DNA of 34,045 nt, from NCBI GenBank assembly GCA_015056185.1, contig SVGV01000005.1:1-34045 (forward strand), written 5' to 3'. This document shows positions 26,507 through 34,045 of the stretch, piece after piece (position 1 is the stretch's first letter; each line of letters opens with the position of its first letter). A program made the translations under genes and the position numbers. The notes beneath the pieces were generated by a model that saw nothing but the letters and a program-made list of their open reading frames with translations, did not search any database and was not told the DNA's origin. This DNA comes from Clostridiales bacterium (GTDB taxonomy: Bacteria > Bacillota > Clostridia > Christensenellales > QAND01).

Positions 26507-29500
26507 GTGCATTTAAAACGCATCGACATACATGGGTTTAAGTCCTTTGGAGATAAATCCTACATCGATTTCAGCCCCGGCATCACGGCCATCGTGGGGC
26601 CTAACGGAAGCGGCAAAAGCAATGTGGCTGATGCCGTTCGTTGGGTTTTGGGCGAACAATCCGCAAGGGCCCTCCGGGGTACCAAGATGGAGGATGTGAT
26701 CTTTGCGGGTACCAATGAGCGCCGCCCTCTTTCTTACTGCGAAGTTATTTTGACTTTTGATAACGCCGATGGCGCTCTGCCCGTGGAATACAGCGAAGTT
26801 GCGGTATCCCGCAGGCTGTACCGCAGCGGCGATAGCGAATATGCCATCAATAAATCCCCCTGCAGGATGCGGGATATCCTCTCTGTGTTTTACGATACCG
26901 GTGTAGGCAGGGATGGCTACAGCATCATCGGCCAGGGCAAGATCGAAGAGATCTTATCCCCCAAGGGGGAGGAGCGTCGTGCAGCTTTTGAAGAGGCTGC
27001 TGGCGTAATGAAGTATAAAGTTCGTAAGCAGGAAGCTCAGAGAAAGCTTAGTAATGTGGAAAACAGCCTGATCCGCGTGGGGGATATCATGGCGGAGCTG
27101 GAAAACTCCCTGGAGCCCCTTGCAGCCCAGGCAGAAACCGCAAAGGAGTTTTTGGCGCTGCAATCCCGGTTAAAAGACCTGGATATCACCCTGTTTTACG
27201 AGCAGCATCAGCGCAGTACCGCCCGCATCAAAAAGCTGGATGGGGACATCGGCGAGCTGGAACGGTATGAGGAAGAAAGTAAAGCCCGTGAAGCTGATCT
27301 GCGGGAGGAGGAAGAACTCCACCGGGAGAAGCTTACGCTCATGGAAGGGCTTTTGGAAGCCGCCAGGGATAAACGCTTTGTGCTGGCCCAAAAGATGAAC
27401 ACCATAAATGCGGATCTTGCCCTGAGTGCTCAAAGATATGAAACGGCAAAAGAGAATCTTGCCCGTTTATTGGCTGAGCGGGACAGCGATGAGGCATTGC
27501 TTTTCGAGGTGCTGCGCACCATGGAGATGCTCAGCGGTACCCGCGAGGTGGATACCAAAGCCGCAGAAGATGCACTGAACCGGGATATTTTCGCCCGGGA
27601 TGAGCGGAAAGCAAAGCTGTTTGAACAGGAAAGGCTGCTGGATGCGAAGAAGCAGGAGCATTTGGATGCCCTGGCCCAGGAAGGGGAAAAGAAATCCCTT
27701 TTGGCTCGTCAGGCAGCCATCTATGAACAGGCTGCCCAACGGCTGGAGCAGATCTCATCCATGCTGCAAGCAGGCCAGGATGAATTAAGCCAGCTGGAAA
27801 TAGAAAAGGCGGAGGCAGAGCAGGAAGGCGCCGGCGTGATGGAAGCCCTTGGCCAATTGGAAGAGCAGGCAAAGGATGCCGAAGCTGAGTACCATGTCAT
27901 TTTGGAGCGCATTCAGAATGCCAATATTGCCATCGCCGGTGAGAGGGAAAAGGCCCGCGGTGCGGACCATCGTGGGGCGATCCAGCGGGAGCTGAAACGT
28001 AATTTTGAGGGTTACCCCCAGACCATCCGCCTTTTGATGCAGGATGTGCGGGAAAAGGCGCAGCCGGTGGGATCCGGGGTATACGGGCCTGTTGGTGATC
28101 TGATCAAAACCGATGCAAAGTACGAAAAAGCCATCGGACAGGCGCTGGCTGCATCGGCACAGAATATTGTGGTGGAAGATGAAGAGACGGGCAAAGCGTT
28201 GATCAGCCATCTCAGGCGCAACGATTACGGACGAGCCACCTTCTTGCCCTTAAATGCTATTAACCCCAGGGTGTTCGGCAGCGACATCAACCGGTATTTA
28301 TCCATGGATGGTGCTATCGGTACTGCGATGGAACTCATCCGCTGTGATGACCGGGTAAAGAAAGCTGCGGAGTATCTTTTGGGGCGTACCCTTGTGGTGC
28401 GGGATATGGATTGCGGCATTGCCATTGCAAGGGCAAGCGGCCGCAGCTTCCGTTGTGTGACGCTGAGCGGTGATCTTTTAAACCCCGGCGGAACCATGAC
28501 GGGCGGAAGCAACCGAGACAGGGGATTCCTATCGAGGGATCGATTGATCCGTGAGGCGGATGAGGAAAAAGCCGCTGCATTGGAACGCATTGCCCTGTAT
28601 GAAAAGAAAAAGCAGGAGCTGATCGAAGAAAGCGAACTTGTAAAGGTGCGTGTGGGCGAAAGCCAGCAGGCACTCCAGCAGGGGCGCATCCATTTGGCCC
28701 AGGTGAAGGAAAAAACCGATGCCATTGTGTTTCAGCTTGAGCGCGCAGCGGGGAATGTGAACCGCTTAAAGGTGGAAGAACAGCGCATCCGTGTGATGAT
28801 GGATGAGGCAAAGCCTAAGGCGGCAACGGGAGCGGCCAAAGATTTACAGGCCCTTATAACCGAGATCGATTCCCTCAGCCGCTTTGTGATGGCGGAACGC
28901 AGCGTGATCGACGGAATGGATCGGGATATCGCCGAGCGACAGATCAACCTCAGTGCCCTTTTGAGCGAACAAACCGCTGCGGAAAAGGAACTTATGCGCC
29001 TTGGCCGTGACCGTGACAGGCTGCAAAGCACACTTGCATCGGCAAAAGATGAGATCGAAGAGCTGGAGCAGAAGATCAATAACTGGCAGGAAGAACGCGT
29101 CGGTACGGAACAAGCACTTTCTGAGCTTAAAACGGAATCGGATGAAAACGATGGCGTGCTGGACCAGCTGGGTAAGGAAAAACAGCGACTTGAGATCCTT
29201 ACACGGGCTGCCTTTGCTAAAAGGGAAGAGCTCATCGGAGCGGCGGAGGAAAACCGGGACCGCAGGTACCGGATGGGGAACCAGCGGGAGCGGCTTTTGG
29301 CTGAGCTGGAGGCCCTTGAGACCCGTATGTGGAACGACTATGAAATGACCGTTGCACTGGCTGAGCAGCATAAGCTTGAAATCAAGATCAGCGATGCCAC
29401 AAAAGAAGCAGGGGAGATCCGCAGGCGCATCACGGCCATGGGCCCCGTAAACCCCGGCGCCATCGAAGAATACAGCCGTGTGCAGGAACGGTACAGCTTT

Positions 29501-30037
29501 TTGATGACCCAGAGCACCGACCTTGAAAAGGCGAAAGCGGATCTGACAAGGCTCATCGATGATTTGATGGGCGAAATGCAAAAGCGCTTTTTGGATCAGT
29601 TTAAGATCATCAATGAGAACTTCAAAAAGACCTTCCGCGCTTTGTTTAAGGGCGGGGAAGCCAGGCTTGAGCTCAGCGATGAGAATAACGCCATGGACTG
29701 CAACATCGATATCATCGCACAGCCCCCGGGAAAACGGCTGCAGAACATCTCGCTCCTTTCCGGCGGCGAGCGTGCTTTGACCGCCATTGCCATCCTCTTT
29801 GCCATGCTGGATCTGAAGGCAACTCCCTTCTGCATTCTGGATGAGATCGAAACGGCATTGGATGATGAAAACCTGCGGTTGTTTGCCGATTACCTCGGCA
29901 ATTATAAGCGAAGCACCCAGTTTATTGCCATTACCCACCGCAGACCCACCATGGAAGCTGCCGATGCTTTATATGGCGTTACCATGGAGGAAAAGGGCGT
30001 CAGTAAACTGGTTTCTGTGCGATTCCAGGATGTATAA
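26507..30037 (+). CDS. smc: Chromosome segregation protein SMC
   Basis: [58 protein letters not shown]...hinge...[18 protein letters not shown]...[17 protein letters not shown] start. Confidence 0.98.
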   Translation: MHLKRIDIHGFKSFGDKSYIDFSPGITAIVGPNGSGKSNVADAVRWVLGEQSARALRGTKMEDVIFAGTNERRPLSYCEVILTFDNADGALPVEYSEVAVSRRLYRSGDSEYAINKSPCRMRDILSVFYDTGVGRDGYSIIGQGKIEEILSPKGEERRAAFEEAAGVMKYKVRKQEAQRKLSNVENSLIRVGDIMAELENSLEPLAAQAETAKEFLALQSRLKDLDITLFYEQHQRSTARIKKLDGDIGELERYEEESKAREADLREEEELHREKLTLMEGLLEAARDKRFVLAQKMNTINADLALSAQRYETAKENLARLLAERDSDEALLFEVLRTMEMLSGTREVDTKAAEDALNRDIFARDERKAKLFEQERLLDAKKQEHLDALAQEGEKKSLLARQAAIYEQAAQRLEQISSMLQAGQDELSQLEIEKAEAEQEGAGVMEALGQLEEQAKDAEAEYHVILERIQNANIAIAGEREKARGADHRGAIQRELKRNFEGYPQTIRLLMQDVREKAQPVGSGVYGPVGDLIKTDAKYEKAIGQALAASAQNIVVEDEETGKALISHLRRNDYGRATFLPLNAINPRVFGSDINRYLSMDGAIGTAMELIRCDDRVKKAAEYLLGRTLVVRDMDCGIAIARASGRSFRCVTLSGDLLNPGGTMTGGSNRDRGFLSRDRLIREADEEKAAALERIALYEKKKQELIEESELVKVRVGESQQALQQGRIHLAQVKEKTDAIVFQLERAAGNVNRLKVEEQRIRVMMDEAKPKAATGAAKDLQALITEIDSLSRFVMAERSVIDGMDRDIAERQINLSALLSEQTAAEKELMRLGRDRDRLQSTLASAKDEIEELEQKINNWQEERVGTEQALSELKTESDENDGVLDQLGKEKQRLEILTRAAFAKREELIGAAEENRDRRYRMGNQRERLLAELEALETRMWNDYEMTVALAEQHKLEIKISDATKEAGEIRRRITAMGPVNPGAIEEYSRVQERYSFLMTQSTDLEKAKADLTRLIDDLMGEMQKRFLDQFKIINENFKKTFRALFKGGEARLELSDENNAMDCNIDIIAQPPGKRLQNISLLSGGERALTAIAILFAMLDLKATPFCILDEIETALDDENLRLFADYLGNYKRSTQFIAITHRRPTMEAADALYGVTMEEKGVSKLVSVRFQDV

Positions 30038-30049
30038 GGAGGGACCCTC

Positions 30050-30919
30050 ATGCTGCAAAACACCAAATCCGGCTTGTTGAAACGCTTAGCCCGGTTTTTT
30101 ACCGGAGCTCTTTCCGATGATTTTTACGATGAACTGGAAGAGGCCCTAATCCTGTGTGATGTGGGTGCCGAAACCACCATTGAGGTGGTGGATACCCTTC
30201 GGGATCGGGTGAAGGCCAAGGGCATCAAGGATGCGGACAAAGCAAAGGATGAACTGGTTGAGATCATCACCGAGGTGTTGACCCCTGCCGGTGCTGACCC
30301 CGAGTTTACCTACCCCCTTTTGATGCTGGTGGTGGGCGTAAACGGTGCAGGCAAGACCACCGCCATCGGCCGCCTTGCGTACCAGTTTAAGCAGCAGGGC
30401 AAAAAGGTGCTTCTTTGCGCCGGCGATACCTTCCGTGCCGCTGCCATCGAGCAGCTGGATCTGTGGGCCAAGCGGGCCGATGTGCAGATCGTCAAAAGCA
30501 CCATGGGTGCGGATCCCGCTGCCATCGTGTATGATTCCATCCAGGCGGCAAAGGCCCGCGGGGTGGATGTGATCTTGTGTGATACCGCCGGCAGGCTGCA
30601 GAATAAAAAGAACCTGATGGACGAACTCAATAAGATCACCCGGGTCGCCAAACGGGAGTTCCAGGGTGAGATCAAAACCCTGCTTGTATTGGATGCCAAC
30701 ACCGGGCAAAACGGGTTGATGCAGGCCAAAGAATTCGGCCAGGTCGCTCAGGTGGACGGTATGATGATCACCAAGCTGGACGGCACCGCAAAAGGCGGCG
30801 TAGCGCTGGCTGTGGCCAACGAATTGAAGTACCCCGTATGGTTCTGCGGTGTAGGCGAGGGCATGGAGGATATTACCCCCTTTGACCCTGCTGCATTTGC
30901 CAGAGATATGATCGGCTAA
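30050..30919 (+). CDS. ftsY: Signal recognition particle receptor FtsY (short form, NG domain)
   Basis: VVGVNGAGKTTAIGRLAYQFKQQGKKVLLCAGDTFRAAAIEQL...DTAGRLQNKKNLMDEL...TKLDGTAKGGVAL. Confidence 0.96.
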   Translation: MLQNTKSGLLKRLARFFTGALSDDFYDELEEALILCDVGAETTIEVVDTLRDRVKAKGIKDADKAKDELVEIITEVLTPAGADPEFTYPLLMLVVGVNGAGKTTAIGRLAYQFKQQGKKVLLCAGDTFRAAAIEQLDLWAKRADVQIVKSTMGADPAAIVYDSIQAAKARGVDVILCDTAGRLQNKKNLMDELNKITRVAKREFQGEIKTLLVLDANTGQNGLMQAKEFGQVAQVDGMMITKLDGTAKGGVALAVANELKYPVWFCGVGEGMEDITPFDPAAFARDMIG

Positions 30920-30936
30920 AAGCCCATAAATAAAGG

Positions 30937-30963
30937 AAAAAGGCGCAGTTTTGCGCCTTTTTC
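30937..30963 (+). terminator. Intrinsic terminator after ftsY
   Basis: AAAAAGGCGCA-GTTT-TGCGCCTTTTT. Confidence 0.85.
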
Positions 30964-30965
30964 TA

Positions 30966-30994
30966 TTGACAAACATTGCTTGCCATGTTAAACT
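30966..30994 (+). promoter_or_regulatory. Promoter for ylxM-ffh
   Basis: TTGACA (30966-30971)-N17-TAAACT (30989-30994), immediately after the ftsY terminator. Confidence 0.5.
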
Positions 30995-31035
30995 CCACAA
31001 GGTGTAAAGCAAAACGCCTTTACAGCGAGGAAAAC

Positions 31036-31362
31036 ATGGAAGAACGAGTTTGGATCAATCTGCTAATGGATTTTTACGGTGGCTTACTCACCAAGCACCA
31101 GCGGGATACCCTGGAACTCTACTTGATGGAGGATCTTTCCTTAGGGGAGATCGCAGAAGAGACAGGGATCACACGCCAGGGGGTTCGGGATGCCATCGTC
31201 CGCGGGAAGGCTGCTTTAAACCAGGCGGAGGAAAACGCGGGCATCGTAAAGCGGTATTTGGAATTCCGGGAACGGATGGAAGAAGTACGGGCCATGGCAG
31301 AGGGCAACGAAAGCCTGATCACAAAGCTGGATGCTGCAATGGAAATTTGGGAGGGAGAATAA
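31036..31362 (+). CDS. ylxM: YlxM-like HTH protein (SRP-associated putative DNA-binding protein)
   Basis: MEERVWINLLMDFYGGLLTKHQRDTLELYLMEDLSLGEIAEETGITRQGVRDAIVRGKAAL. Directly upstream of ffh. Confidence 0.9.
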   Translation: MEERVWINLLMDFYGGLLTKHQRDTLELYLMEDLSLGEIAEETGITRQGVRDAIVRGKAALNQAEENAGIVKRYLEFRERMEEVRAMAEGNESLITKLDAAMEIWEGE

Positions 31363-32700
31363 ATGGCATTTGAAGGTTTAGCTGAAAAACTGACAGGCGT
31401 ATTTAAAAAGCTCTCTAACAAAGGCATGCTGCGGGATTCCGATGTAAAGGAGGCCATGCGCGAGGTGCGTCTGGCCCTTTTGGAAGCGGATGTTAACTTT
31501 AAAGTTGCAAGGCAGTTTGTCAACAAGGTTTCCGAAAAGGCAGTGGGGGAGGACGTTTTAAAGAGCCTGTCCCCCGGCCAGCAGGTCATTAAGATCGTCC
31601 ATGAAGAGCTGACCGAGATGATGGGCGGCGCCAATGCAAAGCTTGCTGTGAGCAGCAAGCCCCCGACCGTCATCGTGCTGTGCGGTTTGCAGGGTGCGGG
31701 TAAAACCACCTTTGCCGCAAAGCTCGCCCTTTATTTAAAGAAACGCAGCAAAAAGCCTTTACTGGCAGCTTGTGATATTTACCGCCCGGCGGCCATTGAC
31801 CAGTTAAAGACCGTTGGCAAGGCAGCCGGAGTACAGGTGTTCTCCTTAGAGGGGGCAAAACCGGTGCAGATCGCTCAGGCGGCAGTGAAGCACGCAAAGG
31901 ATGAACTGCTGGATACCGTCATCATCGATACCGCCGGCCGCACCCATGTGGATGGCGACATGATGGAGGAGATCCAAAACGTTTGTGCCGCCTTAAACCC
32001 CACCGAGACCCTTTTGGTGGTGGATGCTATGACGGGCCAGGAGGCCGTTAACATTGCATCCAGCTTTGATGGCAGTGTGGACTTAACCGGCATCGTGCTG
32101 ACCAAGCTGGATGGCGATACCCGCGGCGGCGCAGCCCTCAGTATGCGGGCCGTAACGGGCAAGCCCATTAAGTTCTCCAGCATCGGTGAAAAGCTGGAAG
32201 ACCTTGAGATCTTCCACCCGGACCGCATGGCCTCCCGCATCCTGGGTATGGGGGATGTTCTGACGCTCATCGAAAAGGCCCAGGAATCCTTTGATATGGA
32301 GCAGGCCAAAAAGCTGGAAGAAAAGCTCCGCAAAAACGAATTTACCCTGGTTGACTTCATGGATCAGATGGCTCAGGTGCGCAATATGGGCGGCACGGAG
32401 CAGCTGATGGGCATGATCCCCGGGATGAAGAATATGAAGATCCCTCAGGACGCTGAGCTGGATAAAAAGAAGATGGCTCGTATGGAGGCCATCGTACAGA
32501 GCATGACGATGCAGGAACGGCTCAGGCCCGAGATCATCAATGCCTCCCGCAAGAAGCGCATTGCTAAGGGCTGCGGCCAGCAGGTGAGCGATGTAAACCG
32601 GTTGCTCAACCAGTATGAGTCCATCCGCAAGATGATGCGCATGATGCGCGGCAAAGGCGGCAAGATGGGCAGAAGAGGCGGTTTTAAATTGCCCTTTTAA
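31363..32700 (+). CDS. ffh: Signal recognition particle protein Ffh
   Basis: GLQGAGKTTFAAKLALYLKK...DTAGRTHVDGDMM...TKLDGDTRGGAALS, plus Met-rich M domain. Confidence 0.98.
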   Translation: MAFEGLAEKLTGVFKKLSNKGMLRDSDVKEAMREVRLALLEADVNFKVARQFVNKVSEKAVGEDVLKSLSPGQQVIKIVHEELTEMMGGANAKLAVSSKPPTVIVLCGLQGAGKTTFAAKLALYLKKRSKKPLLAACDIYRPAAIDQLKTVGKAAGVQVFSLEGAKPVQIAQAAVKHAKDELLDTVIIDTAGRTHVDGDMMEEIQNVCAALNPTETLLVVDAMTGQEAVNIASSFDGSVDLTGIVLTKLDGDTRGGAALSMRAVTGKPIKFSSIGEKLEDLEIFHPDRMASRILGMGDVLTLIEKAQESFDMEQAKKLEEKLRKNEFTLVDFMDQMAQVRNMGGTEQLMGMIPGMKNMKIPQDAELDKKKMARMEAIVQSMTMQERLRPEIINASRKKRIAKGCGQQVSDVNRLLNQYESIRKMMRMMRGKGGKMGRRGGFKLPF

Positions 32701-32754
32701 AGGCAGTTTGACATAATTCAAAATTGTTTAGGAACATATGAAGGAGGAAATGGT

Positions 32755-33000
32755 ATGGCAGTCAAAATCAGACTCAAGAGGATGGGTGCAAAGAAAGCTC
32801 CCTTTTATCGCGTAGTGGTGGCCGATAGCCGCACCCCCAGGGACGGCCGGTTCATCGAGGAGATCGGTTACTACAACCCTCTGACCGACCCCGCAGAGAT
32901 CAAGATCGATGTTGAGCGCGCTCAGTACTGGGTAAAGAACGGCGCTCAGCCCTCTGACACCGTACGTGCTATCTTGAAGAAGACCGGCGCAATCAACTGA
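32755..33000 (+). CDS. rpsP: 30S ribosomal protein S16
   Basis: [43 protein letters not shown]. Confidence 0.98.
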   Translation: MAVKIRLKRMGAKKAPFYRVVVADSRTPRDGRFIEEIGYYNPLTDPAEIKIDVERAQYWVKNGAQPSDTVRAILKKTGAIN

Positions 33001-33008
33001 GGAACGAC

Positions 33009-33242
33009 ATGGAAGAACTGATCACCTTTATCGCCCAGAATCTGGTGGATCATCCCGAAGATGTGAAAACCGTTGTGAAGGGTACGGAAAGCGACATCAC
33101 CATCGAGCTGACCGTTCACCCCGATGACATGGGCAAGATCATCGGCAAGCAGGGCAGAATGGCAAAGGCCATCCGCACCATTGTGAAAGCTGCTGCCGTA
33201 AAAGAAGGAAAGCAGATCCACTACAATGTCGAGATCATTTAA
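33009..33242 (+). CDS. khpA: KH-domain RNA-binding protein (KhpA/YlqC)
   Basis: KH GXXG-containing VHPDDMGKIIGKQGRMAKAIRTIVKAAA. Sits between rpsP and rimM. Confidence 0.92.
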   Translation: MEELITFIAQNLVDHPEDVKTVVKGTESDITIELTVHPDDMGKIIGKQGRMAKAIRTIVKAAAVKEGKQIHYNVEII

Positions 33243-33762
33243 CGACGATTACGTCCGCATCGGCTTTGTGTTAAAGCCCAAAGGCATCAAAGGGGAATTG
33301 AAGGTTCAGCCTTTGACCGATGATGTGATGCGGTACCGCAACCTTACGGAAGGCTATATTGAGCGGGAAGGGAAGTTCACCCCCTGCAAGATCACCGTAA
33401 ACCGCATCGATCCCGATGCCGTGTACCTTTACATCAGCGGTGTATACACCATGGATGACGCCGAAGCTCTCAGAAGTGCATACCTTTGTGTTAGCAAAGA
33501 AAACAGCGTGAAGTTACCCAAGGATACCTGGTTTATTAAGGATCTGGAAGGGATGGACGTGTTTTGTGCGGATGAGCGCCTGGGCACCTTAACTGAGGTG
33601 CTGCAGACCGGCGGCGTGGATGTGTATGTGGTACAGAGCGAGGAAGGCAAGCGCATCCTCTTCCCGGCGTTAAAACGGGTGATGGCTTTGGTGGATGTTG
33701 ACGAAAAACGCATGGTCCTCATACCTGAAAAGCTCAGTGAGGTGGCCGTCTATGAGGATTAG
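33226..33762 (+). CDS. rimM: Ribosome maturation factor RimM
   Basis: VRIGFVLKPKGIKGELKVQPLTDD...WFIKDLEGMDVFC. Overlaps khpA by 17 nt. Confidence 0.93.
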   Translation: MSRSFNDDYVRIGFVLKPKGIKGELKVQPLTDDVMRYRNLTEGYIEREGKFTPCKITVNRIDPDAVYLYISGVYTMDDAEALRSAYLCVSKENSVKLPKDTWFIKDLEGMDVFCADERLGTLTEVLQTGGVDVYVVQSEEGKRILFPALKRVMALVDVDEKRMVLIPEKLSEVAVYED

Positions 33763-34045
33763 TGTACTGACCCTTTTCCCTGATATGATCCGTTCTGTAG
33801 TAAACGAAAGTTTGCTTGGGCGGGCCATGGCGAAGGGCATCCTCGAAGTGGTGGTTTACGACATCCGGGAGTATGCAAAGAACAAGCATCGGCATACGGA
33901 CGATTACCCCTTTGGGGGCGGCAGTGGTATGCTGATGACCGCACAGCCCATCTTTGACTGCATGGAGGCCGCCATGGCCGCGTGCAAATCCAAACCCCAC
34001 AGGATCTTTCCATCCCCCAGGGGTAAGGTGTTTGACAACGATGCA
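33752..34045 (+). CDS. trmD: tRNA (guanine37-N1)-methyltransferase, 3'-truncated by the window edge
   Basis: ATG at 33752: MRISVLTLFPDMIRSVVNESLLGRAMAKGILEVVVYDIREYAKNKHRHTDDYPFGGGSGMLM, open to the window end. Confidence 0.95.
   Translation, partial: MRISVLTLFPDMIRSVVNESLLGRAMAKGILEVVVYDIREYAKNKHRHTDDYPFGGGSGMLMTAQPIFDCMEAAMAACKSKPHRIFPSPRGKVFDNDA

Noticed and set aside
28844-29938. 364-aa minus-strand ORF
   Set aside because: Fully antisense to the smc C-terminal coding region; no independent support.
32708-32713. TTGACA upstream of rpsP as a promoter -35
   Set aside because: No acceptable -10 hexamer at 16-18 nt spacing (GGAACA-like sequence there).

Overview
This window looks like a chromosomal core region from a Firmicutes (Clostridia-like) genome, judged from gene content and order. 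The left end (about 1-9.3 kb) is more lineage-specific. It holds the 3' part of a large repeat-bearing surface protein with a co-oriented SH3b-like membrane-anchored protein. Next is a three-gene membrane operon read leftward, which includes a 77-aa protein made of 11-residue repeats and is divergent from a TetR-family regulator. A tRNA-Leu(UAA) follows, then a DUF2156-like/GNAT pair. From about 9.4 kb onward the order is paaK-iorA-iorB-ACT (aryl-2-ketoacid oxidation), alr, 5-formyl-THF cyclo-ligase, and a B. subtilis ylb-like block (rsmD, coaD, a coiled-coil protein, ylbJ on minus, ylbK, tmcAL on minus). After that come pta (apparently frameshifted), ackA, a TIM-barrel gene, ylbN, rpmF, a class-I-GATase-like hydrolase, plsX, rnc, smc, ftsY, ylxM, ffh, rpsP, khpA, rimM and partial trmD. 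Most of the right two thirds is ordinary housekeeping sequence. The points most worth a second look are: (i) the TetR-controlled operon with the undecad-repeat protein and its overlapping divergent promoters; (ii) the surface-protein pair with a near-identical 501-bp tandem duplication and an unassigned C-terminal domain; (iii) the single-base frameshift in pta; (iv) an apparent tmcAL terminator encoded antisense inside the ylbK ORF; and (v) a consensus promoter only about 10 nt upstream of ylbN. No CRISPR array, transposase or prophage was seen. No searches could be run, so family names come from motif recognition.
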